40,616 bases of DNA from Pseudofrankia saprophytica. Its GTDB lineage: Bacteria > Actinomycetota > Actinomycetes > Frankiales > Frankiaceae. The notes under the pieces are model-generated. The model did no database searches and had not been told where the DNA came from. It saw only the letters and a program-made list of their open reading frames with translations. Positions 32,636 through 40,616 of the stretch are shown here, one piece after another. The number at the start of each line of letters is the position of its first letter. Within the stretch, counting starts at the first letter, position 1. A program made the position numbers and the translations under genes. The stretch is taken from positions 7,012,146-7,052,761 of the forward strand of contig NZ_KI912266.1 in assembly GCF_000235425.2 (NCBI RefSeq), written 5' to 3'.

Positions 32636-32636
32636 T
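32553..32636. repeat. 28-bp inverted repeat with a 28-base spacer
   Basis: The left arm (32553-32580, beginning AGCCACTCCATAGACACG) and right arm (32609-32636, ending CGTGTCTATGGAGTGGCT) are complementary at 27 of 28 positions. The right arm ends at the first base of the NUDIX gene's stop codon. The base composition is lower in G+C than the surroundings. It could act as a bidirectional terminator or be a small mobile or intergenic repeat element. Confidence 0.85.
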
Positions 32637-33694
32637 TAGATGCCACGGACTGAGTCTCGGGCGGCGACCCAGGACTCGATCATCGCGCGGGCGATCGACG
32701 AGCGGCCGGGCAGGAGAAACTGACCGTCGCCACCGCCTCGCCAGTCGCCTTGCGCCAGCGCCTCGTCGAGTTCGCGGCGGTGGACCCACATCGCCTCGGC
32801 GATCTCACTGTCGTCCAGCCGGATCGGCTGGGACGGGTCGGCGGCGGCGTGGAAGGCGAGCATCAGGGAGCGCGGGAATGGCCAGGACTGGCTGCCCAGG
32901 TAGCTGACGTCCGTGACGTCGACGCCGACCTCCTCGTTGATCTCCCGCGCGACGCACTGCTCGAGTGACTCTCCGGCCTCGACGAAGCCCGCGAGCACCG
33001 AGAACCGGCCCGCCGGCCACGTCCGCTGCCGGCCGAGCAGGATCTGGTCGGCGCCGTCATGGACGAGGCAGATGATCGCCGGGTCGGTGCGGGGAAACTC
33101 CTCGTGCTCCTTGGCGGCGCACACCCGCGCCCAGCCGGCCTTCGTCGGCCGGGTCGGCGAGCCGTCGCGGGAGCAGAACCGGGCACGGTCGTGCCAGGTC
33201 AGCAACGCGACCGCGGTCGTGAACAGGGCGGCGTCGAGCCCGGCCAGTTCGCCACCGACCGTGGCGAGGTTCAGCCAGCGCGTTCTCGGTATCTCCTCGG
33301 TGCCCGGATCCTCGTCGGCCCGGTCGGTGCGCACCGCCCAGTAGACGGTCCCGTCGCCCTCGCCGAGAAGCACGGCGTCGGCCGGCGGGAACTCCGCGAC
33401 GCTCGCCCCGGAACGGGTCACCAACCGTGCCACGGCGTTGGCGTCGCCACCGGCGTCGCCAACGCCGTGGGCGTCCGGCGGTGAGGCCTCAGGCGCACCG
33501 CCGATCTCCGCGGACCGCCGGACGCGAGGCATGGCCGGCAGCGTGATCGTCGAGCGCCCCTCCTCGTCGAGGGTGACAACCCGCGCCGCCGCCCAGCTCT
33601 CCCGCTGGCGCCGCGGGTCCAGCCGGAACGGTTCCTCGCGCAGGACGGTGGCGCTTGCCAGCGCGGGCGGCCTGACCAGCCCAAATCCACTCAC
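32636..33694 (-). CDS. nudC: NudC-like NADH pyrophosphatase / NAD-RNA decapping NUDIX hydrolase
   Basis: A ~352-residue protein. An N-terminal NUDIX-like domain is followed by a zinc-ribbon position (FCSRDGSPTRPTKAGWARVC), then EEFPRTDPAIICLV and the NUDIX box GFVEAGESLEQCVAREINEE. The NADH signature SQSWPFPRSLMLAFHA (canonical SQPWPFP) is C-terminal to it. It should split NAD(H) into NMN and AMP and may remove NAD caps from RNA. The zinc ribbon seems to have lost two of four Cys (CSRD and CAAK instead of CxxC). GTG 33694 has GGGGGAAG upstream. Residues ~75-95 form a Pro/Gly-rich insert. Confidence 0.9.
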   Translation of the reverse strand: MSGFGLVRPPALASATVLREEPFRLDPRRQRESWAAARVVTLDEEGRSTITLPAMPRVRRSAEIGGAPEASPPDAHGVGDAGGDANAVARLVTRSGASVAEFPPADAVLLGEGDGTVYWAVRTDRADEDPGTEEIPRTRWLNLATVGGELAGLDAALFTTAVALLTWHDRARFCSRDGSPTRPTKAGWARVCAAKEHEEFPRTDPAIICLVHDGADQILLGRQRTWPAGRFSVLAGFVEAGESLEQCVAREINEEVGVDVTDVSYLGSQSWPFPRSLMLAFHAAADPSQPIRLDDSEIAEAMWVHRRELDEALAQGDWRGGGDGQFLLPGRSSIARAMIESWVAARDSVRGI

Positions 33695-33867
33695 GCTCGC
33701 ATCTTCCCCCGAAGCGCCAGTCTCTCGTCGTCGGGCCGCCAGCCGCCAGCCGCCAGCCGACGCCGGCGACCAAGACCCTCCGACCGCGCGAGGTTGAGAC
33801 ACCGCGACGAGCAGTTCCCCGCCAATCCACGTCACCCGATCGGAAGGAGACCTCGTGACCCGGCTCC

Positions 33868-34791
33868 TCAGCCCTTCGAGTCCTGCCCGCGGGGCCGAGG
33901 AGCCCAGAGGTGGTCGCCGGACGCGCCGGCGCCGGCCCGCGGGGAGGGCGGGCCCGCGATATGGCCGAGGATGTCGGCGGCGATCGCGGCGGGTGCCTGG
34001 AACGGGCCGAAGTGGCCCAGGTGGTCGTACACCCGCAGCGTCGCCCGTGGCAGCGCGGCGGCGAGCCCCGGGCCGAACGCGGCAGGTGGCCGGACGTACT
34101 CGGTGGCGCCCGCCGCGACCAGCACCGGGAGGTCTGCGCCGGCCACCGTCGTGAAGGTGATCCGGCCGCTCGCGTCGAACGTCCTCGCCTCGTTCTCGGG
34201 CAGGCAGCGCAGCCGCGCGGTGCCGTCCGGCAGGTCCTCGAAACCGTGCTCGACGTAGGCGGCGAGGGTCTCGGCGGTGAGCTCGCCGAGCGGCGGCCGG
34301 GAGGCGTAGCGCCACAGCGCCGCCTCCCGGGACGGGAACACCGCGCGGCGCCGGCGGGCGCCGGCCGCCAGCGAGTTCGCCACGATCTGGAACCCCACCG
34401 GCGTGACGACCGGCTCATAGACGTAGGCCGACGCGAGCAGGCCTGGCCGGTCGGCCTCGGCCTGCAGCGCGACCGCGCCGCCCATCGAGTGGCCGACGGC
34501 GTGCACCGGGCCCGCCCCCTGGTCCTCGATCGCCGCGACGGCGGCGGCCACCTCGGCCGTCCAGGCGTGCCAGTCAAAGATCGCGTCCGCCGGCGCCGGC
34601 GTCTCGCCGTGGGCGGGGAAGTCAAGTGCCCACACGTGGGCCCGCGTCCCGAGCGGCCGCGCGAGCGGCGCGTACATGCGCCCGCAGAACCCGGTCGCGT
34701 GGCAGATCAGCACCGCGGGTCCCGCGCCGGGACCGACCCCGCCGAGGTCGTGCAGGACGACCGTCGTGCCCCGCTCAGTCGTCAGCCGCAT
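33868..34791 (-). CDS. Alpha/beta-hydrolase
   Basis: A 307-residue hydrolase. The oxyanion loop is LICHATGFCGRMY, DFPAHGETPAP follows, and the nucleophile is Ser102 in GHSMGGAVAL. The acid is expected near VLVAAGATEY, and the final His is in YDHLGHFGPFQAP. No signal peptide or partner genes indicate a substrate, so esterase or lactonase activity is only a family-level guess. The C-terminal ~30 residues are Pro/Gly-rich and outside the fold. Divergent from the P1 peptidase gene, with 119 bases between. Confidence 0.88.
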   Translation of the reverse strand: MRLTTERGTTVVLHDLGGVGPGAGPAVLICHATGFCGRMYAPLARPLGTRAHVWALDFPAHGETPAPADAIFDWHAWTAEVAAAVAAIEDQGAGPVHAVGHSMGGAVALQAEADRPGLLASAYVYEPVVTPVGFQIVANSLAAGARRRRAVFPSREAALWRYASRPPLGELTAETLAAYVEHGFEDLPDGTARLRCLPENEARTFDASGRITFTTVAGADLPVLVAAGATEYVRPPAAFGPGLAAALPRATLRVYDHLGHFGPFQAPAAIAADILGHIAGPPSPRAGAGASGDHLWAPRPRGQDSKG

Positions 34792-34910
34792 GCAGCCTTG
34801 CTACCAGGCCCTCAGCGGACGAACCACCAAAGGCCGCCAATCCGGCAATCCCGGCGACGGGGAGGTCCCGCCCGCGCATCGGCCGGATGGCACCGGGCAG
34901 GATCGGGCCT

Positions 34911-36128
34911 GTGGCTGAGCCCCGACGCCGCGCCCGCGCGCACGGCATCTCCTTTGACGGCACGCCGGGCCCGCTGAACGCGATCACCGATGTCCCAGGT
35001 GTCGAGCTGGGCTACGTGACGCTGATCAGCGGTGAGGGGCCGCTGCGGACCGGCGCGGGGCCGGTCCGGACCGGCGTCACCGCGATCCTGCCGGCCGGGC
35101 GCGGGGGCATCGGCTCGGCGGTCGCCGCCGGGGTCCACGCGTTCAACGCCAACGGCGAGATGACGGGCGCCGCGTGGCTGCGGGAGACTGGCAGCCTGGC
35201 GATGCCGATCCTGATCACGAACACCCACGCCGTCGGCCCGTGCCACCGCGGTGTCATCGACTGGGTGGTCGCCAACCGGCCGGATCTGGCCCGCGGCTGG
35301 CTGCTGCCGGTGGTCGCGGAGACCTGGGACGGCTACCTCAACGACATCAACGGCAGTCATGTGACCGCGGCCCACGCCGTCGCCGCGATCGACGCCGCCG
35401 CCGGCGGGCCGGTCGCCGAGGGCGCCGTCGGTGGCGGCACCGGGATGATGTGCTACGGCTTCAAGGGTGGCAGCGGCACCGCCTCCCGGGTCGTGCGTTA
35501 TGGCCCCGACGGCTATGTGGTCGCCGCGTTCGTTCAGGCGAACTTCGGCCGCCGCGACGAGCTGCGCGTCGCCGGTGTCCCGGTCGGCCGTCTGCTCGGC
35601 GACGGCGAGGGCGGCGGCGCGGACTCCTCCTCGGGCGTCGCGGATCCCGCAGCCGGCACGGACGCCTCGAACGCCTCGAGCGGCATGGGCCGCATGGGCG
35701 GCTGGGACGGTGACTGGTCGGCGCCGCCCGGTGCCGGCAGCGCCATCGTGGTGCTCGCGACCGACGCGCCGCTGCTGCCCGGGCAGTGCGAGTCGCTCGC
35801 GCGCCGGGCGCCGATGGGCATCGCGCGCACCGGGACCACCGGCTCGCACTTCTCCGGTGACCTCGTCATCGCCTTCTCGACCGCGAACGCCGGCGCGCTC
35901 ACCAGCCGGTTCCCCGGCGGCGAGCCGACCGCCGACGACTACGCCGCGCTGCGCTTCATCCCCTGGGGTTGGATGGACCGGTTCTACGAGGCGGCGGTCC
36001 AGGCGGTCGAGGAGGCCGTCATCAACGTCCTGACCACCGCCGCGTCCCTGACCGGCCGTGACGACCACCACGCCGCCGCTCTTCCCACCGACCGCGTCAT
36101 CGAGTTGCTCGCCAACCGGTCCGGCTGA
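34911..36128 (+). CDS. P1/DmpA-family N-terminal-nucleophile peptidase (S58)
   Basis: A 405-residue precursor of an L-aminopeptidase/D-esterase or beta-aminopeptidase. It opens with ITDVPGVELGYVTLI. The alpha chain contains GVHAFNANGEMTGAAWL and GTGMMCYGFKGGSGTASRVV; self-cleavage is expected before Ser277 in GAGSAIVVLATDAPLLPGQC, making Ser277 the nucleophile of the beta chain. ARTGTTGSHFSGDLVIAFST follows. A ~40-residue Gly/Ser/Ala-rich insert sits just before the cleavage point. The enzyme removes N-terminal D- or beta-amino acids or small residues from peptides. GTG 34911 is seven bases after CAGGAT (leaderless-like); the longer upstream frame overlaps the divergent hydrolase. Confidence 0.92.
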   Translation: MAEPRRRARAHGISFDGTPGPLNAITDVPGVELGYVTLISGEGPLRTGAGPVRTGVTAILPAGRGGIGSAVAAGVHAFNANGEMTGAAWLRETGSLAMPILITNTHAVGPCHRGVIDWVVANRPDLARGWLLPVVAETWDGYLNDINGSHVTAAHAVAAIDAAAGGPVAEGAVGGGTGMMCYGFKGGSGTASRVVRYGPDGYVVAAFVQANFGRRDELRVAGVPVGRLLGDGEGGGADSSSGVADPAAGTDASNASSGMGRMGGWDGDWSAPPGAGSAIVVLATDAPLLPGQCESLARRAPMGIARTGTTGSHFSGDLVIAFSTANAGALTSRFPGGEPTADDYAALRFIPWGWMDRFYEAAVQAVEEAVINVLTTAASLTGRDDHHAAALPTDRVIELLANRSG

Positions 36129-36230
36129 GCTCGGGCGGCCGACCGGTTCCCAGCGCCGTGGATGATCGGCACGTTATTTGACCCCGACGTCGAAACTACG
36201 GGAGGTTGGGTGGACCGGGAGGAGGCCACC

Positions 36231-36902
36231 ATGGGCGAGGTGGAGCTGGGGGCCGACACGCCTCAGATAGATCTGTTCGAGGCGATGCGGACGGCTCGTT
36301 CGCTGCGGCGGTTCAAGCCCGACCCGGTGCCGGACGAGGTGCTGGCCCGCTGCCTGCAGGCGGCCACCTGGGCGCCGAGCGGTTCCAACTCGCAGAACTG
36401 GCGCTTCGTCGTCCTGCGTTCGCCGGAGGCCCGCGCGATCCTGGGCCCGGCGTTCCGCGCCGGCTGGGACTGGGTCTGCACCAGCATCTACGGCTACGAG
36501 CCGCGCCCGGCGGACGACGACGACTCCAAGCAGGCGCGGCTGACCCGCACGATGCTGAACCTCGTCGACAACTTCGAGAACGTGCCGGCCTATGTGCTGT
36601 TCTGCCACCGCCTGACGGGCTTCGTCGACGAGTTCCTGGAGGCGGGCTCGATCTTCCCCGCGATGCAGAACTTCCTGCTCGCCGCCCGCGCCCACGGGCT
36701 CGGCACCGTTCCGAGCACCTGGTTCGCCTTCGGCGAGGACAAGCTGCGCGCCTACGTCGGCATCCCGGACGGGTGGCGGATCGCCTCCCTGGTCGCCGTC
36801 GGCTGGCCGGAGGGCCACCACGGCCCGGTCCGGCGCAAGCCGCTGAGCAAGGTCACCGCGCTCGACACCTGGGACAACCCCTTCCTCCCCGCCGAGAGCT
36901 GA
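36231..36902 (+). CDS. Nitroreductase-family FMN oxidoreductase
   Basis: A 223-residue FMN enzyme. FMN contacts appear in RTARSLRRFKPDPVPDEVL and WAPSGSNSQNWRFVVL, with the Gly-rich AARAHGLGTVPSTWF and the C-terminal PVRRKPLSKV. The family reduces nitroaromatics, quinones, flavins or related substrates with NAD(P)H; some members act in dehalogenation or ring reduction. Nothing adjacent gives a substrate. ATG 36231 follows GGAGGAG at good spacing; GTG 36210 also has GGGAGG upstream and remains possible. Confidence 0.9.
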   Translation: MGEVELGADTPQIDLFEAMRTARSLRRFKPDPVPDEVLARCLQAATWAPSGSNSQNWRFVVLRSPEARAILGPAFRAGWDWVCTSIYGYEPRPADDDDSKQARLTRTMLNLVDNFENVPAYVLFCHRLTGFVDEFLEAGSIFPAMQNFLLAARAHGLGTVPSTWFAFGEDKLRAYVGIPDGWRIASLVAVGWPEGHHGPVRRKPLSKVTALDTWDNPFLPAES

Positions 36903-36969
36903 CCCGCGGCCCCGCCGCGAGCTGACCCACACGGCGGTCGCCTGCCCTCCTGCCAGCGGCTGCACGGGC

Positions 36970-38718
36970 CTACCAGCGGCTGGGCGGGCGCAGGACGAGC
37001 CGGTCCATGATCGGGCCGGCCGCGTCGAGCTCGGCGAGCCGCAGTGTCATCGCCCGGACGGCCACCGCCGGCGGGCGGGCGGCCGCGATGGCGGAGCGGA
37101 GCGTCTCGACGGCCTCGTTCCAGCCGGTCCCGCCCTCGTCGAGCGGCGCCGTCAGCAGCCTTTCGGTGATCTCGGTCGAGATGCGGTCCAGCGCCTTGCG
37201 CCGCGCCTTCGCCCTGCTCTCGTCCTTGCGGTCATCCCACCAGCCGCGGACCTGGTCGGTCACCACCGTCGTGAGCGTGTTCGCCACGGGGATCGCGGAC
37301 TCGATCAGGTCGAGCCGGCGCACGAGCATCTTCGCCTTCTCCACCTGGGCCGGCGTCGTGAAGGGGGAGGTGACCACTCGCCTGCGGTTGCGGAACGACT
37401 CGTACCGCGTCAGCTCGTCGCGGATCTGGGCGAGCGGCATGCCGACCTTGATCTCGACGATGTTCTTGACCAGGCCGAAGCCGTTCTCCCGCAGGACCAC
37501 GCCGACCCCGCTCGCCGGGGCCTTCGGCTTCCCGCCGGGCTGGTCACCCGGGAGGCCGCGCAGCAGGTCGCGCAGCAGCTGGCGCAGGTCCGCGGCCGCG
37601 GGACGGTCCGCCTGGGCGGCGAGCTCGACGGAGATCTCGCGGCTGAGCTGGTCGAGCCCGGCCGTGTGCCGGTCCATCCAGGTCTGCACGGCCGCCTCCA
37701 CCCGCCGGCGCAGCTCGGCCGGCAGCTCGGCGCCCTCGGCCGAGCCGACCTGCCGCTCGGCGTCCCTGGCCCGTTCGACGACGGTCGCGGCGAGGACCTC
37801 GCGGGCGGTCCTGTCGAGGTCGAGCAGCTCACGCTCCCACCGGTCGCCGCGGGCACGCTGCCGGTCCGCCTCCTCGAGGTTCTCCGCCAGCGACACGCGC
37901 TCGGCGGCGGCGAGCCGGCGGGCCTGGATCGCGTGGGTGAGCCAGAAGCGGGTCCGCGCGGCGGCGCGCAGCTCGTCACGCTGGGAAACGAGGGCCGCCA
38001 GGTCGGTGCGCAGGCCGGCGATGCCGTCCCACTGCCGGCCGTCGTCGTAGTCCGACGGCTCCGGGTCGGGCTCCTCGCCGACCTCCTCGAACGGGTCCGC
38101 GGCCACGACGTACACCGCGTACTCGTCGGCGGCCATCGCGGTGCCGATCAGCTTGCGCAGCTCCGCTGCCTTCGACCGCCCGAAGGCCCGGTAACGCTCC
38201 TCGTCCGCCGGGTCCGCGGCCGTGTCCGCCTTCGCGACGACCATGAGCCGCGAGCCCGGCGGGAAGACGGGCGCGGCAGCTCCGAGGTCGGCGCCCAGGG
38301 CGCGCAGGACCTGGCCGCGGTCGGACGTGATCAGGCTCGGGGCCAGCACCACCATCACCGCGTCGGTCAGCAGCAGCGCGCGGTCCGCGCGGGCGTCGTG
38401 CGCCTCCTGCCCGCTCGCGATTCCGGGGGTGTCGAGGAAGCGCAGCTGCCCCGACGTGACGGCGCCGACGGCGAAGGTCGACCGCCCCGCGCCGACCGTC
38501 ACCCAGTCCGGGACCGGCGTCCCGTCGTCGGTCAGCAGGCGTTTGAGCAGGCTCGACTTGCCCGCGCTGTACGGGCCGTAGACGGTCACGTGGACCTCGG
38601 GGTACCGGTCGAAGGCCGACCACTCGGCGGCGAGGTCGTCGACCTGCGCCTGTCCCAGGATCTGGCCGACGCGGTGCTGAAGCTCCGCGAGCCATTGTCC
38701 GGCCGTGTCAGTCGTCAT
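36970..38718 (-). CDS. Dynamin-like GTPase (second of a tandem pair)
   Basis: A 582-residue large GTPase. G1 is VYGPYSAGKSSLLKRLL (~48-64), the G2 Thr is in the GRSTFAVGAVTSG stretch, G3 is LRFLDTPGIASG, and G4 is LMVVAKADTAAD. After the GTPase domain, residues ~250-560 are almost entirely charged alpha-helix (ARRLAAAERVSLAENLEEAD; RLLTAPLDEG), fitting a dynamin-type stalk. A C-terminal hydrophobic patch (LIESAIPVANTLTTVV) may touch membranes. Its ATG lies 11 bases inside the upstream GTPase gene, so the two are translationally coupled and likely act together, as IniA/IniC or DynA/DynB pairs do in membrane remodelling or stress repair (family inference). Confidence 0.87.
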   Translation of the reverse strand: MTTDTAGQWLAELQHRVGQILGQAQVDDLAAEWSAFDRYPEVHVTVYGPYSAGKSSLLKRLLTDDGTPVPDWVTVGAGRSTFAVGAVTSGQLRFLDTPGIASGQEAHDARADRALLLTDAVMVVLAPSLITSDRGQVLRALGADLGAAAPVFPPGSRLMVVAKADTAADPADEERYRAFGRSKAAELRKLIGTAMAADEYAVYVVAADPFEEVGEEPDPEPSDYDDGRQWDGIAGLRTDLAALVSQRDELRAAARTRFWLTHAIQARRLAAAERVSLAENLEEADRQRARGDRWERELLDLDRTAREVLAATVVERARDAERQVGSAEGAELPAELRRRVEAAVQTWMDRHTAGLDQLSREISVELAAQADRPAAADLRQLLRDLLRGLPGDQPGGKPKAPASGVGVVLRENGFGLVKNIVEIKVGMPLAQIRDELTRYESFRNRRRVVTSPFTTPAQVEKAKMLVRRLDLIESAIPVANTLTTVVTDQVRGWWDDRKDESRAKARRKALDRISTEITERLLTAPLDEGGTGWNEAVETLRSAIAAARPPAVAVRAMTLRLAELDAAGPIMDRLVLRPPSRW

Positions 38719-40616
38719 CCTGGGATCCGATCGTTGGCTGAGCCGTTCGTGACCCGGGGTCGTCCGGGGTGCCGGTCGCGCCCAACAGGCGTCGGGCGCG
38801 CGTGATCGCGTCGCGGCAGCGGGCGGCGCGGCCGGACAGCGCACCGGCCTCATCCGTGGCCCGCCGCTGATCGTCCGCCATCGCGGGAAGCCGCCGCGCG
38901 AGCTCGTCGAGATCGTCTGCGAGCGGGACCAGGCTCCCCAGTGAGTCCTCGAACCGTTCGACCGCCTCGGTCAGCCGGTCCTCGACTCCCCGCAGCTCCT
39001 CGGCGCGCGCCCGCTCCGACTTCGCGGTCTCGTGCCGGTCCCACATCAGCAGCGTGAGCTCGGCGGCGCCGATCGCGATCTGCAGCCCGCCGCCGAACCG
39101 CGCGACCATCCTGGCGGTCCCGGCCGGCCCGCCCACCCGCTCGGCGTTCCTGGCGACGCGTGCCGGGTTCATGAGCACCTTTCCGAGCGGCTTCGCCAAC
39201 GGCCCGCCGATCCTGCCGAGGGTCGCCGCGTAGTCGCGCCGACGCCGCCGCAGCCTGCCGAGATCGACGTCCAGGCCCAGCGCCGGCGCGGCGCCTGGCT
39301 CCTGGGCGAGGCCCGCCGCGTCGCCCATCGCCGCCAGGCGCCAGGCGGCGATGGACCTACGGGTCTGGGAGCGCCATTCGGCGATGCGTTCCCGCAGCTC
39401 CGGGTCGTCGCCGAGCGACGCGAGCCTGGCCGCGAACGCGTCGCGCCCGGCGGTGTCCCGGGTGGAGCGGATGCCGTGCACGAGCCATCCGACGTGGTCA
39501 CGCACGAGGGTGTCGAGCGCGGCGCGGCGTTCCCGGCCGAGCGCCTCGCCGGTGGCGATCGCGTCCTCGACGGACCGCGCCCGCTGGCCGAGCCGGGCCC
39601 CCTTGGCGACCAGGGCCGCCGCGTGCCGGTCGTGGTCGGCGGCGAGCCGGTCGAGGCGGCCTATCCCCGCCCGCAGCACGCCGATGTCGGCTCCGTTCGC
39701 CAGGAGGCCGGGCCGACGCTCGTCCAGCGCGGCGACGAGCTCGGCCATCCCGTCCCAGCCAGCGCCAGCGCTGGCGCTGGCGCCGCCCGTGCCGAGCCCG
39801 AGGCCAGCCGCCTCGTCGGGGTCCGCCGCCACCGCCAGGACGCTGTCCGCCGTGACGGCGTCGTCCGTGCCCGCGCGCCGCGCCAGCCGGTCGAGGAGGT
39901 CGGCGAGCTCCGCGCGCTTGCTCGCGACGGCGCGCCGGAACTCCCGCGGCGCGAGCACCGGGTCGGACAGCTCGTCGATCCGCGTCAGTACGAAGATCGT
40001 CCGCCCCAACCGGTCCGAGCCGCCGACCGCGTCCGGGGCCACGGCCCGACCGAGCCCGTCGTCGCTCGCGGCCGACAGCGCGGGCGTGACCAGGTGGAGG
40101 ATCAGCGCGGCGTCCTCGATCGCCGACCGCGCGAGCGCGTCGTGCTCGACGCCCTCCGCGGTTCTCGCGCCGCTGGCCAGGCCAGGCGTGTCCACGAGGA
40201 GCAGGCCGCGCCATGGATAGGCCGTGACCCCGCTGGTCGTGACGCGCGCGCCGCTGGCCGGTCCGTCCGGCGCCGCACCATCGCCGCCGCCGCCGTCGTC
40301 CCCGCCGCCGCCATGATCATGATTCCAGTCGTGGTCGTGGTCGTCCGCCAGCAGCCGCCTGATGAGCGCCGACTTGCCGCTGCTGTAGTCGCCGACGACG
40401 GCCACCCGGGGCCGGCGGTCCGCGGCGAGACCCAGCAGGTCCGCCAGCCCCGCCGCGTCGACGTCGGCGGCGTCCAGGGAGCGCATGGCCGTCCTGAGCC
40501 AGCGCGTGCCGGCGCGCGGCCGTGGGACCAGGTCGCGGGGCGGCTCGGACGCGGCGGGGCGCGCCCACGCCTTCCCGTTCGGTCCCGGCGCTGAGGCCGG
40601 GACGTCCGCGCGGCCC
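38708..40616 (-). CDS. Dynamin-like GTPase with His/Asp/Gly-rich insert (first of pair, possibly truncated at right edge)
   Basis: From ATG 40486 it would be 592 residues. G1 is VVGDYSSGKSALIRRLL, the G2 region is VTTSGVTAYPW, G3 is LLLVDTPGLASG, and G4 is IFVLTRIDELS. Between G1 and G2 lies an insert rich in His, Asp and Gly (DDHDHDWNHDHGGGG) that could bind metal. The rest is helical stalk with a hydrophobic stretch GGLQIAIGAAELTLLMW near residue ~455. No stop occurs upstream of 40486 to the window end; the extension reads TRWLRTAMRSLDAADVD, which parallels GQWLAELQHRVGQIL in the partner protein, so the true start may be outside the window. Overlaps the partner gene by 11 bases. Confidence 0.82.
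   Translation of the reverse strand, partial: GRADVPASAPGPNGKAWARPAASEPPRDLVPRPRAGTRWLRTAMRSLDAADVDAAGLADLLGLAADRRPRVAVVGDYSSGKSALIRRLLADDHDHDWNHDHGGGGDDGGGGDGAAPDGPASGARVTTSGVTAYPWRGLLLVDTPGLASGARTAEGVEHDALARSAIEDAALILHLVTPALSAASDDGLGRAVAPDAVGGSDRLGRTIFVLTRIDELSDPVLAPREFRRAVASKRAELADLLDRLARRAGTDDAVTADSVLAVAADPDEAAGLGLGTGGASASAGAGWDGMAELVAALDERRPGLLANGADIGVLRAGIGRLDRLAADHDRHAAALVAKGARLGQRARSVEDAIATGEALGRERRAALDTLVRDHVGWLVHGIRSTRDTAGRDAFAARLASLGDDPELRERIAEWRSQTRRSIAAWRLAAMGDAAGLAQEPGAAPALGLDVDLGRLRRRRRDYAATLGRIGGPLAKPLGKVLMNPARVARNAERVGGPAGTARMVARFGGGLQIAIGAAELTLLMWDRHETAKSERARAEELRGVEDRLTEAVERFEDSLGSLVPLADDLDELARRLPAMADDQRRATDEAGALSGRAARCRDAITRARRLLGATGTPDDPGSRTAQPTIGSQDDD

Noticed and set aside
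39032-40594. 520-codon plus-strand frame
   Set aside because: Shadow of the first dynamin-like gene, which shows G1, G3 and G4 motifs on the minus strand.

Overview
The window comes from a very high-G+C actinobacterium. The evidence is codon bias (G or C at nearly every third position), several apparently leaderless genes, a mycothiol-type maleylpyruvate isomerase fold, a GlbO-type truncated haemoglobin, an EttA ABC-F protein and a ZTP riboswitch in front of glyA. A Frankia-like or related filamentous soil lineage is likely, but that is inference from gene content. I saw no rRNA, tRNA, CRISPR array, transposase or prophage module. The region reads as ordinary chromosome with a dense accessory or metabolic gene set. 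About 33 protein genes are supported; many long reading frames on opposite strands are only shadows caused by the G+C bias.

Left part (1-8.4 kb): a partial GAF-SpoIIE phosphatase runs off the left edge. It is followed by a GH13 alpha-glucosidase-type enzyme, a truncated haemoglobin, and a 14-TM drug exporter divergent from an ArsR regulator, with a perfect 12-bp inverted repeat between them. Next come an HxlR regulator divergent from a small NADP/F420-reductase-like oxidoreductase, again with a palindrome between them, and a DUF402 protein.

Middle (8.4-26 kb): leaderless ettA; an amidase with a peptidoglycan-binding domain; a fused ABC exporter; a membrane-anchored SpoIIE phosphatase overlapping an EhpF/EhpG-like pair (acyl adenylation plus aldehyde dehydrogenase/reductase, probably carboxylate-to-aldehyde reduction); glyA under a ZTP riboswitch; a secreted S33 peptidase; a DinB/maleylpyruvate isomerase-like protein; an isopenicillin-N-synthase-like oxygenase; the divergent argP/lysG-lysE amino-acid export pair; and a metal-dependent cyclase-family hydrolase.

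Right part (26-40.6 kb): a five-gene run on the minus strand encodes a glutamine-synthetase-like ligase (GlnT type), then the three glutamate-synthase domains as separate polypeptides (class II amidotransferase, GXGXG domain, FMN synthase domain), then an XRE-cupin regulator. This arrangement resembles glxBCD or N-methylglutamate synthase (mgsABC) systems and is the most interesting metabolic unit here. Downstream lie Maf, a NudC-like NUDIX hydrolase with a degenerate zinc site, an alpha/beta hydrolase, a P1/DmpA peptidase, a nitroreductase, and a tandem overlapping pair of dynamin-like GTPases. One of these GTPases carries a His/Asp/Gly-rich insert and its frame stays open to the right edge.

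Regulatory DNA is unusually readable. It includes several very strong hairpin terminators between convergent genes, two or three palindromic operators next to regulators, and a repeated TAnnnT (or CAnnnT)-N6/7-start-codon pattern that points to leaderless mRNAs.
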